NCBI GenBank assembly: GCA_019454045.1
Contig: SKCR01006527.1
Span: 186,001 to 250,000, forward strand
Reading direction: 5' to 3'
Source of the DNA: Zanthoxylum bungeanum
Taxonomy: Eukaryota; Streptophyta; Magnoliopsida; Sapindales; Rutaceae
Length of the DNA stretch: 64,000 nt
Shown: piece by piece, positions 24,002 through 35,954 of the stretch
Position numbering within the stretch: the stretch's first letter is position 1
Layout: each line of letters begins with the position of its first letter
Notes under the pieces: generated by a model
What the model saw: the letters and a program-made list of their open reading frames with translations, nothing else
Databases searched by the model: none
What the model was told of the DNA's origin: nothing
Program-made: the position numbers and the translations under genes

Positions 24002-24796
24002 TATTTCATCATGAGTTATATGATCTTAGGTCTAGTGAGATTGATTGATTGGTAGGTCCATCATGTACTTTAAGTCTCTAACCATATATTAAATACTAAG
24101 ATTGCAACCTTCCACGTGTTTTAATTTTCTAAAATAAGGACTGTTCAAAACATTACATTAAAAAAATAATGCAATAAAAAGCTCTTATTAGATTTACAAC
24201 CAAGCATTATGGCTTATGGGGCAATTGCCTGTGAGATAAGCAAAGGTTGAAACAAATTTGAAATTAAGTGCAACATGGCACTAAACTACTCGCCCGTGAT
24301 GGCTATTAATTTGACCTGCAGGGCACGAGATCTTAGAAATCACAAAACATTAATTATCGAACTTTTTGATGATGTGGACATGCCACGTAAGCCACAAATA
24401 TAGGCTTTTAGTGTTAGTGGTATTTCCTAATGTCTTTCATAACCGGATTGAGGATCGAATCAGTGATGTAAAATATTTAATGGATCATTGGTTCGACCGG
24501 TCGAATCGTGTTCAAAAAATCGAAAAATTTGAATTACATAATAAATAATTTTATTTAATTAAAAATTAAAAAATATAAAAAAAATTAAAAATTAGACCGA
24601 TTTGATTTTTAACGATTTGACCGATTTTTTTCTGACCGGTTTTTCACATTTAGTGGGACCGGACTCACGGTCGGCTCCCGACATATCCGATCTCGTTCTA
24701 AAAACATGGGTATTTTCTATTGTATTCTTCTTGTTCTTTACTTTGTGTTTGATGCTAGTTCTTTTGAATGAAAATAATCGTAATCACCGATAAATA
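24002..24796. other. intergenic, hAT-like debris
   Basis: AT-rich. Stretches near 24490-24700 contain repeated GACCGG / CCGGTC motifs like degraded hAT ends, but no clean TIR or target duplication was found. Confidence 0.4.
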
Positions 24797-25490
24797 TAAG
24801 GGTGGCAGAAAAGGCCAAGCCCGGCCCGGGAGACTAAATTACCAAGCCGGGCTTTAGGGACAGGGCCCGGCTCGGGCTCGAAGATTTAAGCCGGGGCCCG
24901 GCCCGGGCTTAAATTAAAAAAAAAATTTCAATTGTTCACATATTATTCCCACAGTGCCGTCTTTAATCCTTTCTCATTTGCCCTAATTCACAATTTCATT
25001 TTCACTGTTCAATCTCATCTCTCTCTCTCTGACTCTGAGTGTGACTGTCTCTCGGCTCTGCCTCTCCACTCTCCTCTCTTGGATCGTCTGCTCTGATCGT
25101 CTGCCTCTCCACTCTCCTCTCTTGGATCGTCTGTCTCTCCACTCTCCTCTCCAATCTCGTCTGATCGGCTACTCGGCAGTCTCGGCAGCTCGTTGCTCCT
25201 GCTCCTCTCAGCCTCAGGTTGCTAATCTTTTACTCTTTTGCTCATCAAGAATTCAAGATGCCAATTTTTTAAATTTTAATGGCATTGTGCTTTCATGGGT
25301 CAATTGTGTATAAATAGGCACTGCATAAAGATGGTGATCCCCTTTTGTTGGCATATAAAGTGTTGGGGTTGGTGCTCAGAGCGATCCCCTTTCATGGGTC
25401 AATTGTGTTAGCATATAAAGCATATAAAGTGTTGGGGTTGGTGATCCCCTTTTATTCAAAGACACAAGTATGACTCAAAGATTGAAATTA
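24797..25490 (+). mobile_element. possible 5' end of a hAT element
   Basis: TAAGGGTGGCAGAAAAGGCC followed by repeated GGCCCGG blocks resembles hAT left termini. No right end or 8 bp duplication was found. A CT-rich segment (25018-25170) contains a roughly 60 bp tandem duplication (CTCCACTCTCCTCTC...GGATCGTCTG). Another local duplication at 25336-25460 repeats AAAGTGTTGGGGTTGGTG. Coding is not supported. Confidence 0.4.
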
Positions 25491-25502
25491 AGCAAAAGTA
25501 GG

Positions 25503-26297
25503 TTACTCACTCGACAAACACCAAAATTCTGGGATTCGACCAGCCCCGGTCGATCCAAATATACCCTCACATTTTGCAAAGAAATAATAAGACTGCCAAT
25601 TCCCCCTATCATTAGTCGGCAATCCAGTAACTAAATGTGTCTTTCTCTGACGAAAGATCAGTGTATATCTTCCTTTCTCCTTCAAATGCTCCTTCAAGTA
25701 GTACGTCTCTAAAACATCATTTACCTCAAAAAGTACTCCAAATTCGAAAGACAAACATTCAATCGACAATAAAATCCTCCACGCATTTGGCATCAGCTGT
25801 GAAGGAGCAACTCCAAAATGATCCAAAACCTCCCAAACCAGTCTCGGAATAGGGAACCTCAGCCCTATGAAAAATGGACGTACATAGAATCTCATCCACC
25901 CAGGAATCTTGTAATCGATTCTTTCATTCGACGAAGGCGCCCGGAGTTCCAAAGAATTAGGGAACCTATACATACAGCTGAGTTCCCTCAATACTTTCCC
26001 AGTCATTCGACTTGCATGATTTTTTGATAGTAAGTTAGTAGGTTCACTCGTACATGGAAATTCACTCGACTCCCCAACTGCGGGCAGAGACCTTAATGGT
26101 ATAGCCTCGGTAGGGATTACTGGTTGAGAAGGAATAGCTAAGGTAACTACGCCACCCTCGATAAACTCTTGGTACGACCGATCTTTGCACTCTACATCCT
26201 CCTTGCTTTCACTTGATGATTCCTCAGTTTCACTTGACGACTCGACATAAGTACCGATCTTGGCACCTAAACTGCCTAAAGATTCTTCACTCGACAT
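25503..26297 (-). pseudogene. G2 antisense ORF, PF04195-like 'putative gypsy type transposon' protein, exon 1
   Basis: From the ATG at 26297 (MSSEESLGSLGAKIG) it is open for 265 codons. An acidic Ser/Glu-rich N-terminus is followed by a globular region with RIDYKIPGWMRFYVRPFFIG, LVWEVLDHFGVAPSQL, MPNAWRILLSIECLSFEFGV and KEKGRYTL, matching the pattern of PF04195 (Transposase_28) as I remember it. The exon ends at a donor (TCGA|GTGAGT, about 25503) and the remaining exons are lost with the truncation. The homologue at 35955-38148 retains them. The role is unknown: such antisense ORFs are typical of Tat elements, and despite the Pfam name no transposase chemistry is evident. Confidence 0.7.
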
Positions 26298-26999
26298 CTT
26301 CCAAACGACAAGCATAAAAACAACTAAACCCCCTAGTAACCTACCTCCTAAAGATCAAAACCCACAAACAAAAATTTAAAACAAATCACACAGACCTAGA
26401 GATCAAACAGCCTAATTTACCTAAGAACAGCTCGAATATTCACTATGAATGTTTAAAGAAATGAAGAACAATAGGAAGATTTCGAAGAATACCTTGAAAC
26501 TCTTGAGAGCACTCCTTACTCGACTTCCGAATGAGGCGAAATGAAACACCCAAAGTTCCTTTATACATGATACCTAAGATTTGGCGCCAAAATTCCCGCC
26601 AAATGGACGCCTCGTTATTTGCATTAGGTCTTACAGCATCTAATGACACGTGGAAAAGTCCAGAATCTTTTCTATCGGGTATCGTCGAATGGAGAAAAGA
26701 ATTATAACATCAGATGTTGTGCACTCACCACAACGTCAATAAAATTTCATTTGTGTCTACCCCGTTTAACACGACAGCATCAGAAATCGAAATACATGTA
26801 ATGTACTCATCAAGTCAGAGGTTGATTCAACGTTTAAACAACCACTATTTCGATTTGTTTGATCATTCGACACCACCTCAAACATAAGATCAACGCAAAT
26901 TGGAACATCGATTCGACAAAACATCTATACAAGGCTTGACACAGTATCTACTCGCCATTCGACTTAACACCTAATAAAATATAGGTACCATAAGTAGCG

Positions 27000-28910
27000 A
27001 CCACTCGATATGCGTCTCATACGACAAGTTGAGTGTGATTATTCCTGAACCACCATCTGGTTCAGTCGCCATGGGACATCCCCCAGATGATTCATGCTGA
27101 GTCATAGAATCATGGAATGCACTCGTCTCATACGACAAGTCGAGTGTGATTATTCCTGAACCACCATCTGGTTCAGTCGACCAGGGGACATCCCCCAGAT
27201 GATTCATGTCGAGTCATAGAATCATGGAATGCACTCGTCTCATACGACAAGTCGAGTGTGATTATTCCTGAACCACCATCTGGTTCAGTCGACCAGGGGA
27301 CATCCCCCAGATGATTCATGCCGAGTCATAGAATCATGGAATACACTCGTCTCATACGATAAGTCGAGTGTGATTATTCCTGAACCACCATCTGGTTCAG
27401 TCGCCAGGGGACATCCCTCAGATGATTCATGCCGAGTCATAAAATCATTGAATACACTCGTCTCATGCGACAAGTCGAGTGTAATTATTCCTGAACCACC
27501 ATCTGGTTCAGTCGACCAGGGGACATCCCCCAAATGATTCATGTCGAGTCATAGAATCATGGAATGCACTCGTCTCATACGATAAGTCGAGTGTGATTAT
27601 TCCTGAACCACCATCTGGTTCAGTCGACCAGGGGACATCCCCCCCAGATGATTCATGTCGAGTCATAGAATCATGGAATACACTCTTCTTATACGACAAG
27701 TCGAGTGTGATTATTCCTGAACCACCATCTGGTTCAGTCGCCAGGGGACATCCCCCAGATGATTCATGCCGAGTCATAGAATCATGGAATACACTCGTCA
27801 CATGCGACAAGTCGAGTGTGATTATTCCTGAACCACCATCTGGTTCAGTCGCCAGGGGACATCCCCCAGATGATTCATGTCGAATCATAGAATCATTGAA
27901 TACACTCGTTTCATGCGACAAGTCGAGTGTAATTATTCCTGAACCACCATCTGGTTCAGTCGACCAGGGGACATCCCCCAGATGATTCATGTCGAGTCAT
28001 AGAATCATGGAATACACTCGTCTCATATGACAAGTCGGTGTGATTATCCTGAACCACCATCTGGTTCAGTCGACAGGGGACATACCCCAAATGATTCATG
28101 TCAAGTCATAGAATCATGGAATACACTCGTCTCATACGACAAGTCGAGTGTGATTATTCCTGAACCACCATCTGGTTCAGTCGCCAGGGGACATCCCCCA
28201 GATGATTCATGTCGAGTCATAGAAACATGGAATGCACTCGTCTCATACGACAAGTCGAGTGTGTGATTATTCCTGAACCACCATCTGGTCCAGTCGACCA
28301 GGGGACATCCCCCAGATGATTCATGCTGAGTCATAGAATCATGGAATACACTCGTCTCATACGACAAGTCGAGTGTGATTATTCCTGAACCACCATCTGG
28401 TTCAGTCGCCAGGGGACATCCCCCAGATGATTCATGTCGAGTCATAGAATCATGGAATGCACTCGTCTCATACGACAAGTCGAGTGTGATTATTCCTGAA
28501 CCACCATCTGGTCCAGTCGACCAGGGGACATCCCCCAGATGATTCATGCCGAGTCATAGAATCATGGAATACACTCGTCTCATACGATAAGTCGAGTGTG
28601 ATTAATTCTGAACCACCATCTGGTTCAGTCGACCAGGGGACATCCCCCAGATGACTCATGTCGAGTCATAAGAACATGGAATACACTCGCCTCATACGAT
28701 AAGTCGAGTGTGACCACTCCTGAACCACCATCTGGTTCAGTCAACCAGGGACATACCCCTGATAACTCATGTCGAGTCAAAAAGATATCATGAAATACAC
28801 TCACCTCATACGACAAGTCGAATGAGATTTCTCCTAAAACACCATCTGGTGAAGTCGACCGAAGACATTCCTCTAATGACTCTTGTCGAGTCAAATTGAA
28901 ATATAGTTTT
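27000..28910. repeat. tandem array, about 17 copies of a 111-112 bp unit
   Basis: The landmark CGTCTCATACGA recurs with spacings of 109-114 bp (mostly 111 or 112) from 27013 to about 28802. Each unit contains an inverted repeat CTGAACCA-CCATC-TGGTTCAG and the phrases AGATGATTCATG and TCGAGTCATAG. It sits between the antisense ORF and the LTR, the usual place for 3' UTR tandem repeats in Tat/Ogre elements. Because 111 is 37 x 3, long open frames run through it by chance. I see no reason to call them genes. Confidence 0.92.
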
Positions 28911-29277
28911 TCTATCTTTGTCGAGTGAAATGTCTTCTAAAAACCATTAACTGGTTCAGTCCACATAGAAAATTCCTCATAAACTCACACGGGTCACAAG
29001 CTAAAGGTTTGAGTTCCCCCTAAATATACTACATGTCGATCAAAGTTAATACCCAAAAAGCTTTCGACAATTTCAAACAAACCAATGACACATCCTGAGC
29101 TATCGTTGAAAACGAAAGAAGACCTGAATTCTTCCTCTTGACTGCGTGACGGGACGTCATTAGTTCTAGACCAACGCCAAGATCATAGAAGTAATTATCC
29201 ATATCTTGATTCATTCGACAGACTCGAAGATACTCCCCAAGTCTAGGACTTCCAGACTTAGAGAGTAGGGGACAAAC

Positions 29278-29886
29278 TGTACGGGCCAAAATTGGGCCCA
29301 GGGATAAAATCGACATTTACCACAATGCCAACCACTAAATCTGGAGCCCATTAGAAGGTCCACGGGCCGCCTCACGGGCCCAAGCTCATTAACATAAAGA
29401 AAGACAAAACGGCCACCAGTTACGAAAATCAGGAAGTGGATCCGAATTCATAAATATCATCATGAAGTCGACGGTTTCGGAGGAGACATACGATCGTCAG
29501 TTATCAGACATAAAACACCTGAATTAAACCATCATTGAAGAGGATTCCAACGGGCAGAATAGGGACCCCGCGTCAGGGAACCTATAAAAGAAGAAGACGA
29601 AACAATAGAAGGGGATATTCTCCTATAGATTACTTCTACATCAATACGCTATTCCAATACCGCCCTCACGGCTAGCAAATCTGTTGTTGAGGTATTCCAT
29701 AGACCTTAACCCATTCATCCTAAACTTATTCACCCTTAAGCTAACTTGAGCGTCGGAGTGCCTACGGCTTCCACCACACCGGTGGGCAGTAACCTCCTCT
29801 TTCACTTTAATCTTGTTTTGCAGGTTCGTTCGTGCCCCTCAGCTCACATTATTGATTGTGGACCTCGACCGAAATCAGTTCCCACA
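29278..29886 (+). repeat. 3' LTR of G2 (609 bp)
   Basis: It begins TGTACGGGCC after the PPT and ends CAGTTCCCACA. It has a TATA box CTATAAAAG near 29583 and the conserved GTCGGAGTG / CACCGGTGGGCAG segment shared with the G3 LTRs. No 5' LTR partner is present. Confidence 0.75.
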
Positions 29887-32800
29887 GTTCTAAATGTTCT
29901 TTTTGAGATTGCTAATAAAATAGTCGACTGGATAATCCCTATAGAGATTTGACGTTTACATCTATATCTTTGGGATTTATTCGGATACATATGACGGAGG
30001 AATTATACATTTGTCATGACCTCAACCTGTATGATTCAGCGAGTTTATCTGTGTTCGTCATAATTTACGGGTGGATAAATTATGGACATAAAATTGGATT
30101 TCGTGACGGATATGCCTGAATTTAGAGAGTCTCACTAATGAAACATACTCTTAGAGCACTAGGGCAACATTTATAAATAATATTGATTATTTATTAAGTC
30201 ATTTAAAGGTTAAACGAAAAATACATGTATAGGGACCCGATAATCATTTCCTTAATTTTTGTGTATTTGCATTTAATGTTAGATTAATTTAAATACACAT
30301 TAATTAATTGTCAAATTGAGATATTTGACTAATATCATAAATATATATATATATATATGTATTTAATATTTAATGTAAATATAATACATATATTTAATAT
30401 ATTTGTATTAATTAATTAATTAATTAATTAATTGTTAATTGATTAAATTAATTAAAGTATAAATATCTTAAAGTTATGATATTTATTTTAATGGCTTGAG
30501 TTGAAATTGTTGACTAACTTTAATTCATTTAATGGTTTCATGATTAAGTTAGCAAGTTGTAAAGTTAAAATTAATTGAAATAAAAGGAAAATATCTTGAT
30601 ATATTTTGTATACAAATTCGGTCAAAGGCCTAATGATGGAGTATATATTGTTTCTTTTATTTTAGGGTTTAAAAACCTAATACACTTTATCAAAAACTTC
30701 ATTGAAGAAAGAAAAAGAAGCTTGAGAGAAAGAAAGGCAAAAATCAAGAAAAGATTGGAATTTAGTAAGTATTTTCAACATTCAATTAGAGAGAAAAATG
30801 TTCCTCTTGTTGTGGGCTTCATCTAGTGATGTTCTTGAGTTTTTCTATTCTTTATTCTTTGTATTTTTTGTGGATGAAAGTTTGATAAAAGGGTTGAGCA
30901 TGTATAAAGTTGATAGAATGTTACTAATGATGTAGTAAGCATTCTTTTCATGGTTTTAGAACCTTGTTGTCATTCTAGAGTTATTGACCCACTCTTAAAT
31001 GACCTAGAATTGTTATATAGTTGTTTTATTGTGATGAGGCTTGATTGGAGTTGAAGAAACATGATTGAAGTATTGGATTTTGTTAATTTGGTCTAATTTG
31101 TCCAATTTGTAGAAATTGAAAATTAGGGTTTGAGACCACTTCCAAATTTGGGGCTTTTCATTTATATGGTGTATTTGGATGTGTATATGATACATATTAA
31201 ATCTTATGTTGATTGGATTTCATTTGCATGTGTTTTGAATAATGGAAGTGCAAAATGCACTTATCCCCTAGTGAGGCTCACGGCCTTGGTGGCTAAAATT
31301 GGAATTTTGTTGCTAATTGTATTTTGACATTTGGGATATGTAAAATTCATATTAGTAATGATTTAGAATCATTCAAAATTATTTTGAACAATTTCGGACT
31401 AAAATGAACAAAATACAAAGTATAAGGGTAATTCGGTAAATTCACATAAATTTGATTTATAGTGTTTTATTTCATAATTTGATTATTGGATAATAAAATA
31501 AATAAGTTTATTTTATTAATCCGACAAAAAATTTTGAAATTGGAAAATTTTGATTTTCCACTATTCCGCTGCGTTACCGGATATCCGCAATAAAATATCT
31601 TCATAAAGATGGTCACAAGAGTCAAGAGTTGTTCTCATAGGCCATAGCTGTCATTGTTCTTTCATTGTTCTTGCAAAGGCTATAGGGTTTACAAACTTTC
31701 TGAAAAAGAATCTCAGTTCCTGTTGTACATAATGAAGCCCATCAAGAGATAAAAAGCTCTTTCATCAGTTGTTAATTATGCTCCTATTTTTTTTTTTTGA
31801 ATAATTGGAGTGATAAAATTGCATTCTAGAAAACGTTGGTCAAGAATCTAAGTTGGCTTCCCTTCCTCTTGGGGATCATAGGTCCATATAATATTAGCCA
31901 CGTTGTTGCTTTGTTCGGTTCAACCTTGAAATAAGGACAACTATCTCCTTTATTGCCCTAATATTTTATTATTCTAAGTTAGTTTTTATATTTTCAAGTT
32001 CGTGGTTAAAATATATATATAAATTTAAATATTTTAGAGTCTCTTTTATAGCGTCACATGACGGTTTATTATTAAATTATAATTAAATAAAATAATATAT
32101 TAAATAATAAACTCATTACAATAATAATACATTAAATTATAAAATTAAAATATCTCTAAAATTAATTTTATTATTAACAATTTTAAAAAAAAAAAAACCT
32201 ATTATAAAATAAAAAACACAATCTCCTATTTAAAAAAAAAACCTATTAATTTAGTACATCCACCTAATCTCTATAAAAAAAATTATTATTAAATTATAAA
32301 ATGATAAAAATTAAAATATCTCTAAAATTAATTTTTTTATTTTAAAATAATAAACCTATTACAATATAAAAATATAATCTCATATTAAAATAAGAAACCT
32401 ATTAATTTAATTAATTAATTAATTAATTATGTAATTTCTTATATTATTAAATTATAAAAATAAGTCTCATTAAAATAAAAAAATATATGTGATATTTAAT
32501 CTCTATAATTAATTTTTTTATTACCTATTATAATAAAAAATATATTATAATCTTCTATAAAATAAAATAAAAATCCATGAAACCTAATCTCTATAATTAA
32601 TTTTTTTTATTATAAACTCACAAATTAAAATAAAAAACCTTTTACAATATTAAAACATAATCTCATATTAAAATTAGATACATAAATAACAGTTATCTAC
32701 AAAAACTATACAATTTTTTAGTTTTTGGGTCTATTATTATTTGTCATTTTACTTTGAATTAAATCTATAAGGCTTTTCACTAATTTTTTTATTTATTTTG

Positions 32801-34394
32801 TTTCATGATGCATATTCTGATTATTAGCTCTTACACAGTTACAGTTAAGATTTCAAGTTCGATAAGAAAATTTAAATTTAAATTGAATAAATTATATTAA
32901 ATTTCATTTAGAATTCATCCCAAAGATAATTAAATATTTTTAAAATTATTTATAATTATGAATATGATTTCAAATGAGAAAGTAAGACGAGAGACAAATT
33001 TTAATGTGAATTAGAAACGTTGTTTGAGAATTGATAGACAAACAATTAAGACATAAATATTAAGTATAAGTAAATCAATTGTCTCATTTAAACTATAAAA
33101 CTAACTAGATCTGAATCATTTATAAGATCAATAACTAAAATAGTATTAAGATTTTTGTTGTGATATAAGATTATAGTCATAGATGTGCTCAATTTGCATA
33201 AAGTACGGATTCTATACTAGTAATATTATAATAATAAATAAATTAAAGTCCTTAACCCCATACATAAAAAAAAAAAAAAGTGACCAAACACGGTCTTAGC
33301 AAGACGAGCCCCGCATGTAATCCATACCCCACCCGACATAAAAAAGTGGCCAAACAGGGTCTTAAATTTTTATCGATTTTGACTCAGAATGCGTCGGTGC
33401 AAAATCATAAAAGATTGTAACGAATTAATTGAAGAGGAAAATGGACCACCCAAGCATCCATCATCAAAAGATAATTCAATGAACGGTGGATGATCTGAAT
33501 CTCTACGAAAAGAGACCTAAGTACTCCACACCATATAATATAAGTTTATATAATAAAAACAATTAATAATATTAGTAAATGGTAGTTATCAAATTCGGTT
33601 GGTGGGTTAATGATGAGTGGACATTTGAACTTATGATATAGTGACTTAGTTTTTTTAGTTAAAGATTAGGAAATTTAAACCGTATAAAATAAATTAAGAG
33701 TGGTTCTAATGGGGCTATTATTAATTAATTTGTTTACTTATATTCATTAGTTGTATTAAAATAGCCTTAAGACGAACGGAGAATTAAGTTGGTAAAACTC
33801 CATTAGATGATTGGTTTGAAGAAACAATTAATTATATGACTCAAAATGGAGAAATAACATTAAGGTCACTGGGCTTTTACATTTTTACAAATAATGATAT
33901 AATTTTGTAGATTTGTATAAAGTAGGTCAAAAGTCAGATAATCAAATCACCATTACAATATTCGATATTGACCAAACCCAAATTTGTTGACTTTTATTTG
34001 AACGTAAGAAATAAAACCCGATGAGGACAGGTCTCTAGCCTCAAGTTTACTTAAATATATCGGGTTTGTACTAATCCGACATTAAATTTTAATAGGAAAT
34101 TATCATTTTCGCGCGCTTGAATAAATAACGTTTTCCACGAAAAATTTAAAATTATTTTATTTTTCACTTGAAATTTCAAATGTGTTTAATTTTTCACTTT
34201 TATGAGATGAAAAATATATAATTTTTACTTTATCACGTGGAAATGTGAACAATTTTCACTTTATATTGCGGAAAAGTTAACAATTTTTAAATTATATGTG
34301 AAGAAGAGAATAAATTAAAAGTTTTTGTGAAAAACGGTACTTAACTTATTTATTATGTGGAAAAATAATAATTTCCCAATTTTAATGTTTTATA
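29887..34394. other. AT-rich DNA without a supported gene
   Basis: Part of 29887-31600 looks like degraded retrotransposon leader or LTR sequence, but I could not define borders. There are (AT)n at about 30341, (TTAA)n at 30411 and 32405, and a near-homopolymeric region at 31980-32700. A small direct repeat AAAGTGRCCAAACA occurs near 33278 and 33344. Confidence 0.5.
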
Positions 34395-34399
34395 GGTAC

Positions 34400-35014
34400 T
34401 GTGGATGCTGGAATTCGGCCGAGGTCTACAATCAGAATTTGTAAATTTGGGCACTAGCGATCCTGCAAAACAAAGAAGAATGAATGAGAGTAGACTGCCC
34501 ACCGGTGTGTGGTAGGTACCGGGGACACTCCGACGCCCAAGTCAGTAGTATGAAATGATCAGTAAATAGTAAATAAGTGAAGTTGAGGTTTATTTTGCCT
34601 CAACTTTATTTGGATGGCCGTGAGGGCGATGACAAATGTTTTGAGAAATGGGAGGAAATAGAACCAGTATAAAATGTATCAGACTTGGATGAAAGAAGTG
34701 AAGCTCTGCCCTTATTTCTCGAATTTCGTTCCTATTTATAGATGAAAATTATCATCCTTGGCAGCTGGCGTAAGTCCCACCACGTGCCTTATGCATTTGA
34801 TAGAAGTCTGAGCAGGTGGGAATAAGTTTTGTGTCGGGCAAAGTAGAGAAGAGTAGTTGATATAATTATGGGGTTTTGTATTTAAGCTTATGACTTAGTT
34901 GTAATACAATAATACATAAATCTTTTGGGCCTAGTCTTTATTTTCGGGCTTTGTATACTATATGGGCTTTAAGGTAAAAGACGGTTTATCCTTGGCCCAA
35001 TTTTGGTCCAAACA
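34400..35014 (-). repeat. 3' LTR of G3
   Basis: On the minus strand it starts TGTTTGGACC, preceded by the polypurine tract AGAGAGTAAGGGAC, and ends CAGCATCCACA. It has a TATA box CTATAAATAGG near 34733-34743. It matches 59419-60032 over its length with small indels. Confidence 0.88.
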
Positions 35015-35179
35015 GTTTGTCCCTTACTCTCTAAGTCAAAAAGTTTTTGTTAGAGAGGTATATACTTTTACATCGTATGACATTGATCATAAAAGCATGT
35101 GATAAGAATGTATCACCTTTATAGAGTATGTGCAAAGCGTGGGTTCTGGAATATATCTCATGTGTCATCTGGCCAGAGG

Positions 35180-35345
35180 AAGTTTTAGTCCTAGACTTTG
35201 ATTCGACTTGACTCATGGGGAATGTTCCTTGGTCGACTGAACCGAATGCTGGTTCAGGAGTTCTACTTGACTCGACAAGAGTCATGGGGAATGTCCCTTG
35301 GTCGACTGAACTGGATGTAGGTTCAGGAGAGTTTCAATTGAAATG
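35180..35345 (-). repeat. two short units related to the G2 111-bp array
   Basis: CATGGGGAATGT(T/C)CCTTGGTCGACTGAAC recurs at 35214 and 35283 (69 bp apart), each followed by a GGTTCAGGAG. The reverse complements (TCGACCA, CTGAAC, GACTCGAC) are those of the G2 array unit. It lies in G3's 3' UTR. Confidence 0.75.
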
Positions 35346-35954
35346 TGTCGAATGCATAATCTATTTAATATATTTGTCATGTGTCGAGTGATTATGAGGC
35401 ATGCACCAGGGTTTGCCCAATTTGTTTTTTCTTGAATGAAAGCAACCTTCATATCTAATGATGTCGTGTCAAATGGTGAAGGCAGTTGTGAAGAGAATTT
35501 TGTTGATGTTGCTGAGAGCAAGTGATGTCGAGTTTAATATCCTGAATGTAATTCACCATTCTTTTCGACGAATATTTTACATCTCCTAGATCTTTCACGT
35601 GTCATTTAATGGAGCAAAACCTAACGCGAATAACGAGGAGTCTTTTGGCGGGAAAAGAACCGCCAAAAGTTGTATATAAGAGTGGCTTGATGGGTTCATT
35701 TGCTCCATTCACAAGATCAACAGTTGGGAGAAAACTTCAAGGCTCCAAGGTACTCTTCAAAACTTTCTTCGCGTTCTTCTTTTCCTTTGAATATTCATAG
35801 AGTAGCTTCAAACTGTTCTTAGCTAAATTAGGTTGTTTGATCTTTTGAATCATACGCTATTTGGTGGATTTGTGTTTGGAGAGGTGAGTAGATTTTGATC
35901 CTTAAGAAACCTAAATCTTAGAAATTATTTGTTTGTAAACTTGTCGAGTAGAAT

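Larger units (their letters stand above)
25490..29886 (+). mobile_element. Tat-type Ty3/gypsy fragment G2 (3' part)
   Basis: The plus-strand order is antisense ORF (minus), a 111-bp repeat array, polypurine tract (GAGAGTAGGGGA) and 3' LTR. The PPT and LTR motifs closely match G3 in inverted orientation (GCGTCGGAGTG, CACCGGTGGGCAG, TTGTTTTGCAGG), so G2 and G3 belong to one family. Pol, gag and the 5' LTR are absent. The left break falls inside the antisense gene's first intron, near 25460-25500. Confidence 0.75.

Noticed and set aside
24480..24700. A third complete hAT MITE
   Set aside because: CCGGTC-rich sequence resembles the family, but no paired TIRs or 8 bp duplication could be located.
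27000..28910. Long open reading frames on both strands through the 111-bp repeats, and a CRISPR-like look
   Set aside because: Frames stay open only because the unit is 37 x 3 bases. Units are contiguous, without variable spacers, and the context is a plant retrotransposon 3' UTR.
30596..31330. Small ORFs such as a Lys/Arg-rich 76-codon frame at 30596
   Set aside because: AT-rich, no homology I recognise, no splice or promoter context; likely chance frames or degraded retroelement leader.
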